Shown in pieces: positions 1 through 9,291 of a stretch of 64,000 bases of DNA. Location: positions 42,043 through 106,042 of the forward strand of contig PBGD01000009.1 of assembly GCA_002718895.1 (NCBI GenBank). Reading direction: 5' to 3'. Source of the stretch: Flavobacteriales bacterium. Lineage in GTDB: Bacteria; Bacteroidota; Bacteroidia; Flavobacteriales; TMED113. The notes under the pieces are model-generated. The model was given only the letters and a program-made list of their open reading frames with translations, made no database searches and was not told where the DNA came from. Made by a program: the position numbers and the translations under genes. Each line of letters opens with the position of its first letter. Positions within the stretch are counted from its first letter, which is position 1.

Positions 1-624
1 AATTAAATCAGATACTGTTATATCAGGGTTATCAATAGATGCACAAATACCATCAATGACTTCTGATAAATTATGTGGAGGCATATTTGTAGCCATTCCA
101 ACTGCAATACCAGAAGCCCCATTAACAAGTAAATTAGGAACTCTAGTAGGTAATACCGTTGGTTCTTTGAGAGTATCATCAAAATTTAATTGAAAATCAA
201 CAGTTTCTTTATCAATATCTGATAGCATCTCTTCACTAACCTTTCTTAATCTTGCTTCTGTATAACGCATAGCTGCTGGGCTATCTCCATCAATTGATCC
301 AAAATTACCTTGACCGTCAACAAGCTGATATCTCAATGACCATTCTTGTGCCATTCTCACCATAGAGTCATAAACAGATGTGTCACCATGAGGGTGATAT
401 TTTCCAAGTACTTCACCTACAATTCTTGCAGATTTCTTATAAGACCTATTAGATAAAACACCTAATTCATACATACCAAAAAGAACCCTTCTATGAACAG
501 GTTTGAAACCATCTCTTACATCGGGTAATGCCCTAGAAACAATAACACTCATCGAGTAATCAATATAAGAGGACTTCATCTCATCCTCAATATTTATTTT
601 AATAATTTTTTCTCTTTCTGACAT
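1..624 (-). CDS. gyrA: DNA gyrase subunit A, N-terminal part (cut by window edge)
   Basis: GyrA is the breakage-reunion subunit of gyrase, which introduces negative supercoils using ATP hydrolysed by GyrB. Only the first 208 codons are present and the frame is open to base 1. The winged-helix region carries HPHGD with Thr82 and Asp86 at the positions of E. coli Ser83 and Asp87, then DGQGNFGS, and AAMRYTE containing the catalytic tyrosine near residue 121. The ATG at 624 gives the usual MSEREKI-type start. It is transcribed away from clpC across a 138-base AT-rich gap. GSIDGD in place of the GNWGN/GD segment of the ParC at 60069 separates it from topoisomerase IV. Confidence 0.96.
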   Translation of the reverse strand, partial: MSEREKIIKINIEDEMKSSYIDYSMSVIVSRALPDVRDGFKPVHRRVLFGMYELGVLSNRSYKKSARIVGEVLGKYHPHGDTSVYDSMVRMAQEWSLRYQLVDGQGNFGSIDGDSPAAMRYTEARLRKVSEEMLSDIDKETVDFQLNFDDTLKEPTVLPTRVPNLLVNGASGIAVGMATNMPPHNLSEVIDGICASIDNPDITVSDLI

Positions 625-711
625 AATACAAAAATGATATTTTTTAACTAATACAAGATAATGTTATTATATAACATTCTCACATAGAATTACGAAGTTT
701 TTATGAAAAAT

Positions 712-741
712 TTTGAATAAATTAATAATGATATATATTTA
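712..741 (+). promoter_or_regulatory. Candidate Bacteroidota-type promoter for clpC
   Basis: TTTG at 712-715 is followed after 18 bases by TATATTTA at 734-741. This is one mismatch from the Bacteroidota sigma-ABfr consensus (TTTG, about 17-23 bases, TAnnTTTG). It would give a 5' leader of roughly 15 bases before the ATG at 763. In such AT-rich DNA a chance match is quite possible. Confidence 0.35.
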
Positions 742-762
742 TAGTTTATTAAAGAAATAAAA

Positions 763-3303
763 ATGGAGGAAAACTTTTCTACAAATATAAAAAATGTAAT
801 TGGATTTAGTCGAGATGAAGCATTAAGACTTTCAAATAGTTTTATTGGGACTGAACATTTTATTTTAGGAATAATTAAGCTTAAAAAATCAGGAGCAATA
901 GATATTTTAACATCACTTGGTGTTAAAATTGAGGACCTACAAAAAAAAATTGAAAGCTTTGCTCTTAGTAAGAGTAATACTAAAAACGAAATAAATAATA
1001 GCTCACAAATACCTTTACAAAAAGAAGCTGAAAAGGCATTAAAAACCACTTTTCTTGAAGCAAGAGTATTTAACTCAGAAATAATTGGAACAACTCATTT
1101 ATTGCTATGTATTCTAAGAAATGATAATGATAAAACAACAAAATTTCTTAATAATATCGATATAACATATGAAAAAGTGAAATCAGAATTTATTAATCAA
1201 CTAGAGTATAAAGAGCTCAAAAGCAATAAGGGTGAGAACAAGGATGATAAAATGCAAAATTTCACTTCTTCTATTGAACATGAAGAAGAATCTGAGTTCA
1301 AAAGTGAAAAACGATTATCGGATATAAGAAAAAAATCAAAATCAAATACCCCTGTGTTAGATAATTTTGGTAGAGATTTAACCAAATTTGCTGATGAGGG
1401 AAAGCTGGACCCTGTAATCGGTAGAGCAAAGGAAATTGAAAGAGTTTCACAAATTTTATCAAGAAGAAAAAAAAATAACCCCTTATTAATTGGAGAACCT
1501 GGTGTAGGAAAATCTGCAATTGCAGAAGGTTTAGCATCAAGAATTATTCAAAAAAAAGTTTCTAGGGTATTATTTGATAAAAGAGTAATTGCATTAGATG
1601 TTGCATCTCTAGTAGCAGGCACAAAGTACAGAGGACAATTCGAAGAAAGAATGAAAGCTATTATGAGTGAATTAGAAAAAAATAATGATATTATTTTATT
1701 TATTGATGAAATACACACAATTGTCGGTGCAGGTGGATCAACTGGATCATTAGATGCATCAAATATGTTTAAACCAGCTTTAGCAAGAGGAGATTTACAA
1801 TGTATTGGTGCTACAACTTTAGATGAATACAGACAACATATTGAAAAGGATGGTGCACTAGAAAGAAGATTTCAAAAAGTAATAATTGAACCAACAAGTG
1901 TAAGTGAAACTATACAAATACTTCACAATATTAAGGAAAGATATGAAGAACATCACAATGTTATATATTCAGATAAAGCTATAGATGCATGTGTTAATCT
2001 AACTAACAGATATGTGAGTGATCGATATTTACCAGATAAAGCTATAGATGCATTAGATGAAGCTGGCTCTAGAGTACATATTAGCAATATTAATGTCCCT
2101 AAAAAAATACTTGATCTTGAAAATAAACTACAAGAAATACAAAATGAAAAAAAACAAGTTGTAAAAAAACAAAAATATGAGGAAGCAGCAAAACTAAGAG
2201 ATGTAGAAAAAGAAACTGAAGCAGTATTATTAGATGAGCAAATAAAGTGGGAAGAGAATATGAAGGAAAACAAAGAGATAGTAACAGAAGAAAATGTCTC
2301 CGAAGTTATTTCTATGATAAGTGGCATTCCTGTTCAAAGAATTGCACAAACTGAAAGCAATAGATTATCAAGTATGTCCACTGATTTAAAAACAAAAATT
2401 ATTGGTCAAGATTTAGCTATTTCAAAAGTTGTTAAAGCAATTCAAAGAAATAGAGCAGGACTTAAAGACCCAAATAAGCCCATAGGATCATTTATTTTCT
2501 TAGGACCTACAGGTGTGGGAAAAACTCAGCTTGCTAAAGAATTAGCCAACTATCTATTTGATTCACAAAATAACCTAATAAGAGTTGATATGAGCGAGTA
2601 TATGGAAAAATTTACAATATCAAGATTAGTAGGTGCTCCCCCTGGATATGTTGGATATGAAGAGGGAGGACAATTAACTGAAAAGGTTAGAAGAAAACCT
2701 TACTCTATAATTTTGTTAGATGAAATAGAAAAAGCACACCCTGATATTTTTAACTTATTACTTCAAGTAATGGATGATGGAATTATGACTGATGGCCTAG
2801 GTCGAAAAATTGATTTTAAAAATACTATCATTATCATGACATCAAATGTTGGAACGAGAAAACTAAAAGACCTAGGTAAGGGATTAGGATTTAACACATC
2901 TGCAAGAAAAGAAAACTTAGATAATCAAGCGAAAAGTGTAATAGATGCCTCTTTAAAAAGAACTTTTGCACCAGAATTTCTTAATAGACTAGATGATGTG
3001 ATTTTATTTAATCATTTAAATGAGGAAGATATATTTAAAATTATAGATATTGAAATCAATAAAGTGATCACCAGAATTCATGAGTTAGATTATAAAGTCA
3101 GTTTCACAAAAAAAGTTAAATCTTATATACTTAAAAAAGGCTACGATGAGAAATTTGGTGCGAGACCCCTTAAAAGGGTAATACAAAAATATATAGAAGA
3201 TGCAATAGCAGAAGAAATTATTTCAAATAATTTAAAAATTGGTGATAGTATTAAAATAGATATTTCAAAAGACAAAATAGTAGTTATAAAAAAGAAAAAA
3301 TAA
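763..3303 (+). CDS. clpC: ATP-dependent Clp protease ATP-binding subunit ClpC
   Basis: This is an AAA+ unfoldase that delivers substrates to the ClpP protease. Its 846 residues are the usual length. They comprise two Clp N-repeats (about 1-150), AAA domain D1 with Walker A GEPGVGKS near 245 and Walker B IILFIDEIH, a short UVR-type helical insert (KYEEAAKLRD, about 470), and domain D2 with GPTGVGKT near 580 and a C-terminal D2-small domain. The UVR insert and lack of a long M-domain favour ClpC over ClpB. GLGFN in D2 resembles the ClpP-docking tripeptide loop. It starts at ATG 763 and ends four bases before the convergent fabI. Confidence 0.96.
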   Translation: MEENFSTNIKNVIGFSRDEALRLSNSFIGTEHFILGIIKLKKSGAIDILTSLGVKIEDLQKKIESFALSKSNTKNEINNSSQIPLQKEAEKALKTTFLEARVFNSEIIGTTHLLLCILRNDNDKTTKFLNNIDITYEKVKSEFINQLEYKELKSNKGENKDDKMQNFTSSIEHEEESEFKSEKRLSDIRKKSKSNTPVLDNFGRDLTKFADEGKLDPVIGRAKEIERVSQILSRRKKNNPLLIGEPGVGKSAIAEGLASRIIQKKVSRVLFDKRVIALDVASLVAGTKYRGQFEERMKAIMSELEKNNDIILFIDEIHTIVGAGGSTGSLDASNMFKPALARGDLQCIGATTLDEYRQHIEKDGALERRFQKVIIEPTSVSETIQILHNIKERYEEHHNVIYSDKAIDACVNLTNRYVSDRYLPDKAIDALDEAGSRVHISNINVPKKILDLENKLQEIQNEKKQVVKKQKYEEAAKLRDVEKETEAVLLDEQIKWEENMKENKEIVTEENVSEVISMISGIPVQRIAQTESNRLSSMSTDLKTKIIGQDLAISKVVKAIQRNRAGLKDPNKPIGSFIFLGPTGVGKTQLAKELANYLFDSQNNLIRVDMSEYMEKFTISRLVGAPPGYVGYEEGGQLTEKVRRKPYSIILLDEIEKAHPDIFNLLLQVMDDGIMTDGLGRKIDFKNTIIIMTSNVGTRKLKDLGKGLGFNTSARKENLDNQAKSVIDASLKRTFAPEFLNRLDDVILFNHLNEEDIFKIIDIEINKVITRIHELDYKVSFTKKVKSYILKKGYDEKFGARPLKRVIQKYIEDAIAEEIISNNLKIGDSIKIDISKDKIVVIKKKK

Positions 3304-3307
3304 ACTT

Positions 3308-4120
3308 TTAACTTTTCATATTATCTATAATTTCTTGAGAAACACCAGTGGACGAAAATCCACCATCATGAAATAAATTTTGCATTGTCACCATCTTCGT
3401 GTAATCTGAAAATAATGATACACAATATTTTGCACAGTCAATTGCACTTGCATTTCCTAAGGGTGATATATTATTTGCATATTCAAAAAACTCATTAAAT
3501 CCCTTAACACCACTGCCAGCTGTAGTTAACGTTGGAGACTGTGAAATAGTGTTTATTCTAACATTTTTAGATTTACCGTAATGATAACCAAAACTACGAG
3601 CAATTGACTCTAAAAAGGATTTATTTTCAGCCATATCATTATAATCAGGAAAAGTTCTTTGAGATGCAATATATGTTAAAGCTAAAATAGAGCCAAATTC
3701 ATTAATAGCATCTAATTTAAAAGCCACTTGAAGCATTTTATGGAAAGAAACTGCAGAAACGTCTAATCCTTTAATTAAAAAATCGTAATTCAAATCAGTA
3801 TAATGTCTTTTTTTTCTAACATTTAATGACATACCTATAGAGTGTAAAACAAAATCTATTTTGCCTCCAAAATGTTGAATCGATGTTGTAAATAGATTCT
3901 CCAAATCAGGAATTGATGTAGCATCTGCAGGAACAATAATTGATTGACATTCATCAGATAACTTTTTGATTGACCCCATTCTTAATGCAATTGGTGCGTT
4001 AGTTAATATAATTTCAGCACCGTTTCTTACAGCTTCTAATGCCACCTGCCATGCAATAGACTTTTCATCCAATGCGCCAAAAATAATACCTTTCTTTCCT
4101 TTTAATAATTGATTAGACAT
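3308..4120 (-). CDS. fabI: Enoyl-[acyl-carrier-protein] reductase (NADH) FabI
   Basis: This enzyme catalyses the last reduction of each fatty-acid elongation cycle, converting trans-2-enoyl-ACP to acyl-ACP. The 270-residue SDR-fold protein has the FabI nucleotide-binding pattern (GALDEKSIAWQVA near the N-terminus), a central HSIGM segment, and the catalytic Tyr-x6-Lys of the family in YNDMAENK, followed by RINTISQSP. It lies 18 bases downstream of the interrupted recN on the same strand, so it may be the last gene of the bamD-rpoZ-coaBC-DUF4835-recN operon. It is the triclosan-type target family. Confidence 0.95.
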   Translation of the reverse strand: MSNQLLKGKKGIIFGALDEKSIAWQVALEAVRNGAEIILTNAPIALRMGSIKKLSDECQSIIVPADATSIPDLENLFTTSIQHFGGKIDFVLHSIGMSLNVRKKRHYTDLNYDFLIKGLDVSAVSFHKMLQVAFKLDAINEFGSILALTYIASQRTFPDYNDMAENKSFLESIARSFGYHYGKSKNVRINTISQSPTLTTAGSGVKGFNEFFEYANNISPLGNASAIDCAKYCVSLFSDYTKMVTMQNLFHDGGFSSTGVSQEIIDNMKS

Positions 4121-4138
4121 TTTTTATAATTTTTATAT

Positions 4139-5806
4139 TCAAATATCAAGCATTTTTTTTGCATTAGCAATAGCTTCATTATTTAAATGATCACCACTTA
4201 ACATTCTAGCAATTTCATTAATTCTTGATTCAGAATTTAATTTTTCAATTTTACTTTCCATAGAATTTGCATGTTCATTTTTTGAAATTTTATAATGATG
4301 ATTACCTAATGAAGCAATTTGAGGAGAATGAGTAATACATATTACTTGTCCTTGATTTGATATTTTTCTTAAAATTCTCCCCATTTTCCTTCCAATATCA
4401 CCTGAAACACCAGAGTCTATTTCATCAAAAATAATTGTAGAAAATTTATTAACTGAAAATAAATAGGTTTTTAACAAAAGCATTAACCTTGCCATTTCAC
4501 CACCAGAAACAATTGACGATAATGGTTTTAAATCATGCCCTTTGTTAAAAGATAACATTAGCGATATCTTGTCATTTCCATTTATTAATAAATCTACAGA
4601 TTTATCAAAAATAAATTTTAAATGACAATAAGAAATGCCTAAATCAGATAAGTCATTTTTTAAAAGTTCTATAATATAATTACTAGATTTTTTTCTATAA
4701 AAAGTCAAACTATTTACACAATTAATTAGTTTTTCATGCAAATTGTTCATCTCATTTTTTAAACAATTAATATCATTAGAAGCATTTTCAGCTGTAAAAA
4801 CCTTTGTTTCTATATCTTTTACTTTTAAAATAAGATCATCGACAGAATGAACGTTTAATTTGATTTCTAATGAATTAATTTTATTAAGAATATTTTCTAA
4901 AAAATGAAATCTTTGTGCATCATATGACAGATTATTATTTAAATTATTAAGATCTAATACTACATCTTGAATATCTACACTATTTTCTTTTAACCTAGCA
5001 TTTAAAGCATCTAAGTTGGTATCATAACCTTTGACTGTATTCAAATTACTAATAGATGAATTTAATTTAGAAATAATAGAATTTTCAGATTCCTCTAGTA
5101 AATAAATAGATTCAGATATAGTTGATTTTATTTGGTGAAGGTTTGATATTAATTTTAATTCATTTTCATATTTTATTTTCTAGGATAAATCATTACTAAT
5201 CTCATTAAATTCATTAATTATATTCTTGTAATAATCTAAATTAATATCCTGATGGATATAACGTTTTTTGTCTTCAATTTTAGATTTAATTTCAATATAA
5301 TGATGAAATAGTGTTTTATAATCTGACAGAATACTTCTAAAATCCGTGAAACTTGTTGCACAAAATTGATCCAGTAAATTTATTAGAAAGATATTATTAG
5401 TTAATAGTAAGTTTTCATGTTGTGAATGAATATCTACTAATGATAGACTTAATTTTTTTAACACATCAAGTTTTACAGGTGTATCGTTAATAAAAATTCT
5501 TGATTTACCTTGAAAAATAAATTCTCTTCGAATAATAATTTCTTTATCAAAGTCCAAGTCATATTCCGATAATTTTTTTTTCATTTCATTATTGGACAAT
5601 ATAAATTCACCTTCAATAATAGATTTTCTAGACTTATCTTTAAAATTTATTGATTCAAATCTTGAACCTAAAAGCAGATTTAAAGCACCCAAAATGATGG
5701 ACTTGCCTGCACCTGTTTCTCCAGTAATAGTAGTAAATCCTTTTTGAAATTTTATTTCTAAACTGTCAATTATTGCATAGTTTTTTATAATAATTTGTTT
5801 TATCAT
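4139..5806 (-). pseudogene. recN: DNA repair protein RecN interrupted by one in-frame amber stop
   Basis: RecN is an SMC-like ATPase acting early in double-strand-break repair. Read as one frame it gives about 555 residues, the normal length. It has Walker A (GETGAGKS) near the N-terminus, a coiled-coil middle, signature SGGEMARLML and Walker B TIIFDEIDSG. A single TAG at 5180-5182 (codon 209) splits it. The 45 codons before the next ORF-like start at TTG 5044 are in the same frame and read as ordinary RecN coiled coil, so there is no frameshift. Neither half alone has both Walker motifs. TAG ends several neighbouring genes, so it is a true stop in this organism. This is either a recent nonsense mutation or a sequence error. 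Confidence 0.85.
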
Positions 5807-5812
5807 AAATCA

Positions 5813-6709
5813 CTATTGAGAAGTTAAAATTTTTGACCACTTTTGTGAATTTTTTACTGACATTTGATTTAGTAAATTAACTAATTCATCTGCTTGCATA
5901 ATTGTTCCTTTTGAAAAAATATTTACAATTTCATCAGTTTTAGTATCAAAAAATATTTGAAACAAATAGCCACGTGGTCTTTGATTATAAGATGTACGAA
6001 GTGACAAAATAGATTCCGCAATATATTCTCTAACAAACTCGGGCTTTTCAGTAAATTGATCAAGACCTTCAAGATGATATTTGTAATAAAAATTTCTAAC
6101 ATTTGCAAAATCAGGATTCAATAAATTCTCCACCAACCAATATCTATTACTTAATCCTTCAAATGATTTCCACCCAGTAGCATTATTATCATTTTGTGCA
6201 TTTGAAACTATTTTTTGTGCTTTTAAGAAAAAATTCTCACCACCTTTGTTAGAAAATGTATCATAATCCATTCCAATAATTAAATAAGCATAAAATGCAA
6301 GAACAGATGTTAAATTTGATATATGTGTATTTTCATTAAACTCTAATGTTTCAAATTCAATATATTTAAATCGAAATTGATCATCAAAAATATTTAGAAT
6401 AGGACTATTATATAAAGTTTTATAAATTGGACGAGAAGATTGAACAGAAATTGAACCTGAAAATTCATCTGTAGATATTTGTTGATCTAATCTAATTAAA
6501 ATAGTACATTCAATCCTCTCCTCATTATCAAAAATATCATTTGTCCAATTAGTATTATTCATGAATTCATAAATACTTTGACGCATTGAATTAAACATTT
6601 CTTTATTTGGGCTAGAAATTGAAGAATAATTTACACTAACCTTACAGTTTAATTCTTGAGATATTAAAATATAATGTGACGATAATATTAAAAAAATAAT
6701 CAATCTCAT
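5813..6709 (-). CDS. DUF4835 family protein, secreted
   Basis: This is a Bacteroidota-specific protein of unknown function, here 298 residues. A short hydrophobic signal peptide (MRLIIFLILSS) ending near Gln18 predicts export to the periplasm. The body has family features such as LNCKVSVNY near the mature N-terminus, SSRPIYKT, FYAYLIIGMDYDTFS and the C-terminal RPRGYLFQIFF. Its ATG overlaps the coaBC stop (6706-6709) and recN follows within seven bases, so the genes are translated from one message. The stop is TAG (5813-5815). DUF4835 genes typically sit between coaBC and recN in flavobacteria, as here. I infer no specific function. Confidence 0.88.
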   Translation of the reverse strand: MRLIIFLILSSHYILISQELNCKVSVNYSSISSPNKEMFNSMRQSIYEFMNNTNWTNDIFDNEERIECTILIRLDQQISTDEFSGSISVQSSRPIYKTLYNSPILNIFDDQFRFKYIEFETLEFNENTHISNLTSVLAFYAYLIIGMDYDTFSNKGGENFFLKAQKIVSNAQNDNNATGWKSFEGLSNRYWLVENLLNPDFANVRNFYYKYHLEGLDQFTEKPEFVREYIAESILSLRTSYNQRPRGYLFQIFFDTKTDEIVNIFSKGTIMQADELVNLLNQMSVKNSQKWSKILTSQ

Positions 6710-7947
6710 TTCTTAATTGATTTAAAAAGTTCAATAAATGTTTGGTTTATTAAAATTTGGTTAAAAATTTCTTCAGCCACATCATTTTTACTCATTAATG
6801 GAAAGTCTTTAATACTTAAATTATTATCAATAATTCTAACTTTGTTTTTATCTGATTGAAAACAAGAATTATTATCATTAAGTGAATTCAAAACTATTAA
6901 GTCCATGTTTTTAGTTTTTAATTTATTAATAGCATTAGTTGTCTCATTGTTAGATTCTAATGCAAAACCTACAACAAATTGCTTGTCCTTCTTTGCAGAA
7001 AGTAACTTAACAATATCTTTATTTTTTTTTGTATTAATGACTATTGACTTTTCTTTTATTTTTTGCTTAGAATATTCTGCGGGCTTAAAATCAGATACAG
7101 CAGCAGCAAAAATTGCTATATCTGCCATTTTAAATTTCTCAGAACATATTTCAAACATTTCATCTGCACTCAGAATATTTATTTTATTAATTAGAGGGTG
7201 TGAAATATTATAATTAGAAGGACCTATTACTAAATCAATTTCCGCACCCATTTCCGCACCTTTTTTTGCTAATTCACATCCCATCTTACCTGAGGAAAAA
7301 TTTCCTATAAAACGAACAGGATCAATTTTTTCATATGTAGGTCCAGCTGTTACTAAAATTTTTTTACCATTAAGGAGATTCTGTTTTAAAAAAAAATTCT
7401 CAATATTAGAAAAGACTGTATTAACATCTTGCATCCTGCCTTTACCAAACAACCCACTAGCAAGCTCACCTTTTTCTGCATCTAAAATTTGCACACCTCT
7501 TGATCTAATAATATCTAAATTATCAGATGTTGATTGATTTAAATACATATCTCTATCCATAGCAGGGGCACAAAAAATGGGTAATGTAGAGGATAAAAAT
7601 GTAGCTAATAAAATATTATCACATAAACCATGTGCCATTTTAGAAATTGTATTTGCTGAAGCTGGAACAATCAAAAATAAGTCAGCCCAATTAGCTAATT
7701 CAACATGATTAATCCATGTATTTTTCTTTGGATCTACAAAATCACAAACCACTTCATTAAGAGATAAAGTTGAAATAGTTAAAGGAGATACAAAATCTTG
7801 TGAACTTTTTGTCATTATTACCTTAACCTCAGCACCAGATTTAATAAAAAGCCTAACAAGTTCAGGTATTTTATATGCTGCAATACTACCAGAAATTCCA
7901 ATTAATAATTTCTTTCCAAAAAGAACTGAGCTATTAGAAGATTTCAT
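6706..7947 (-). CDS. coaBC: Bifunctional phosphopantothenoylcysteine decarboxylase / phosphopantothenate-cysteine ligase
   Basis: It performs two consecutive steps of coenzyme A synthesis: ligation of cysteine to 4'-phosphopantothenate, then FMN-dependent decarboxylation. The first 180 or so of 413 residues are the CoaC flavoprotein domain, with GSIAAYK, the active-site His in NHVELANWAD, and the PAMDRDM substrate clamp. Residues from about 190 form CoaB, with VTAGPTYEKIDPVRFI and NFSSGKMG. In the flexible flap GELASGLFGKGRM, Ser164 stands where E. coli Dfp has its catalytic Cys158. It is in the operon between rpoZ and the DUF4835 gene. Confidence 0.94.
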   Translation of the reverse strand: MKSSNSSVLFGKKLLIGISGSIAAYKIPELVRLFIKSGAEVKVIMTKSSQDFVSPLTISTLSLNEVVCDFVDPKKNTWINHVELANWADLFLIVPASANTISKMAHGLCDNILLATFLSSTLPIFCAPAMDRDMYLNQSTSDNLDIIRSRGVQILDAEKGELASGLFGKGRMQDVNTVFSNIENFFLKQNLLNGKKILVTAGPTYEKIDPVRFIGNFSSGKMGCELAKKGAEMGAEIDLVIGPSNYNISHPLINKINILSADEMFEICSEKFKMADIAIFAAAVSDFKPAEYSKQKIKEKSIVINTKKNKDIVKLLSAKKDKQFVVGFALESNNETTNAINKLKTKNMDLIVLNSLNDNNSCFQSDKNKVRIIDNNLSIKDFPLMSKNDVAEEIFNQILINQTFIELFKSIKK

Positions 7948-7974
7948 AATAGTGAAACGAACTTAGATGTAAAA

Positions 7975-8412
7975 TTATTTTGAATCGTCGGATTTTTCTA
8001 TTTTTTCATCAGCAGATTCTTGAGAGTTAGCTAAATCTTGATTATTGTCATTTTCTTCTAAAGTTATTTCCTGATCTAGTGAAATTTCTTCATCTGTAGC
8101 TTGTTCTCTAGTATAAACTTTATCCTCAAGGATTTCTTGTATAGCAATTAATGTGGGTTTTGGGAGTCTTTCGTAAAATCTAGAAATTTCTGTTTGCTCT
8201 TGATTTTCAAAAACCTCCTCTAAAGTGTCAGAAGGTGTTGCAAACTCATCTAATTTCGCAAGTAATTCTTCTTTAATCTCAACACCAATCTGATTAGTTC
8301 TTTGTTTTAAAATAGCAATTAATTCATAAATATTGCCATCGAATTTAGAAGCTAACTCCTCAATATCTCTTGATATTGTTGTTCTAGCAGCGGTTGTTTT
8401 TTTATAATCCAT
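7975..8412 (-). CDS. rpoZ: DNA-directed RNA polymerase omega subunit, with acidic C-terminal tail
   Basis: This is a small RNA polymerase subunit that aids assembly of beta-prime. The first 103 or so of 145 residues match the Bacteroidota omega/Rpb6 family: MDYKKT start, GNIYELIAILKQRTNQI, LDEFATPSDTLEEVFENQEQ and FYERLPKPTLIAIQE. The remaining 40 or so residues are low-complexity and strongly acidic (many Glu, Asp, Gln, Asn), ending EKSDDSK, and look like an unstructured extension. The start overlaps the end of bamD by 11 bases, and coaBC follows after 27 bases. This is the gene order known from flavobacteria. Confidence 0.88.
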   Translation of the reverse strand: MDYKKTTAARTTISRDIEELASKFDGNIYELIAILKQRTNQIGVEIKEELLAKLDEFATPSDTLEEVFENQEQTEISRFYERLPKPTLIAIQEILEDKVYTREQATDEEISLDQEITLEENDNNQDLANSQESADEKIEKSDDSK

Positions 8413-9196
8413 TTTCTAAGATTTTTAATTTTTGATAAATACTATTAACTTCTTCAATAAAAACACTATTAGGAAAAGAAATTAAATAATCATTACATGC
8501 AAATATAGCTTCTTTTACCCTTTGTTCCTTTTTTTCTGGAATACTATTTTTACCTAATTCAAAATAAGATTTAACCTGAATGTATCTTGATTCCTCAATA
8601 AAATTAGTTTCAGGATATTCAGAAAGAAAATTATCAATAGCAAATATTGCAGCTTTAAATTCACCTCTATCATAATATGAAGAAACTATTTTAAAATTCT
8701 TTTTTTGAAGCTTTTCATTTAGTTCAAAAATTAAATTATTTACAACATTCAAACTATCAGAATGTGGGAAATTATTAATAAATTTTTCTAATTCACTAAT
8801 AGCTTGTAAAGTATTATCCTGGTCAAGGGTAAATCTTGGCGAATCTAAATAATAACAATATGAGGATAAAAAAGATAACTCTTCCTTTTTAGTAGACAAA
8901 ACAAATTTAGAGATAAAATTTTTTGCATGATATGATGTTGAAATATAATCATTCATATAGTAATTACAATATATATAATGGTAGTATATATCCTCAGCTT
9001 GAGAACTTCCTTTATACAGAGGAAGTAAAATTTCAAATAATTCTATCGCTCTCGCATAATCACTTGAGTTATAGTATTCATATGCTTTTTCAATTTGAAA
9101 TTCAATATTTTCACTTTTTAATATTTGTTGATAAGTTCTATACTGTGAACAAGATGAAAAAATAATTAAGAAGAAAAGAAAATAAAGTGTTTTCAT
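8402..9196 (-). CDS. bamD: Outer membrane assembly lipoprotein BamD
   Basis: BamD is the essential lipoprotein partner of BamA in inserting beta-barrel proteins into the outer membrane. From the ATG at 9196 it has 264 residues. A signal peptide ends in lipobox FSSC with Cys16 as the lipidated residue, followed by TPR-like helical repeats with hallmarks such as YYNSSDYARAIELFEILLPLY and FINNFPHSD. An upstream TTG at 9214 would add six residues before an already complete signal peptide, so the ATG is preferred. It is the first gene of the rpoZ-coaBC-DUF4835-recN operon. Confidence 0.9.
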   Translation of the reverse strand: MKTLYFLFFLIIFSSCSQYRTYQQILKSENIEFQIEKAYEYYNSSDYARAIELFEILLPLYKGSSQAEDIYYHYIYCNYYMNDYISTSYHAKNFISKFVLSTKKEELSFLSSYCYYLDSPRFTLDQDNTLQAISELEKFINNFPHSDSLNVVNNLIFELNEKLQKKNFKIVSSYYDRGEFKAAIFAIDNFLSEYPETNFIEESRYIQVKSYFELGKNSIPEKKEQRVKEAIFACNDYLISFPNSVFIEEVNSIYQKLKILENGL

Positions 9197-9200
9197 CGTG

Positions 9201-9208
9201 CAAATATA
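9201..9208 (-). promoter_or_regulatory. Candidate -7 element for bamD operon
   Basis: The minus strand reads TATATTTG, an exact TAnnTTTG match, ending four bases before the bamD ATG. If used, the transcript would be nearly leaderless. No clear TTG stands at the -33 distance. Confidence 0.3.
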
Positions 9209-9261
9209 ATACACAAATATTTAATATCTTTGAGAAAAGAGCCAATTATTTCTAATAATTG

Positions 9262-9269
9262 TATTTTTG
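9262..9269 (+). promoter_or_regulatory. Candidate -7 element for the alpha-oxoamine synthase gene
   Basis: TATTTTTG is an exact TAnnTTTG match 22 bases before the ATG at 9292. A second match, TATCTTTG, lies at 9225-9232. One or both may serve the plus-strand gene, and the bamD promoter would lie back to back with them. Confidence 0.35.
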
Positions 9270-9291
9270 TGTTAATTTAATTTTTTACAAA

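Noticed and set aside
5180..5182. Alternative genetic code or selenocysteine/pyrrolysine-type read-through at TAG
   Set aside because: TAG serves as the normal terminator of several intact genes here (for example at 5813, 24248, 24266, 45466) and no downstream recoding hairpin is evident.
4139..5806. Two separate genes in place of recN (208- and 301-residue reading frames)
   Set aside because: Both share one frame, the 45 codons between them read as RecN coiled coil, and the second half begins only at a TTG without its own ATPase loop. A stop inside recN explains everything.
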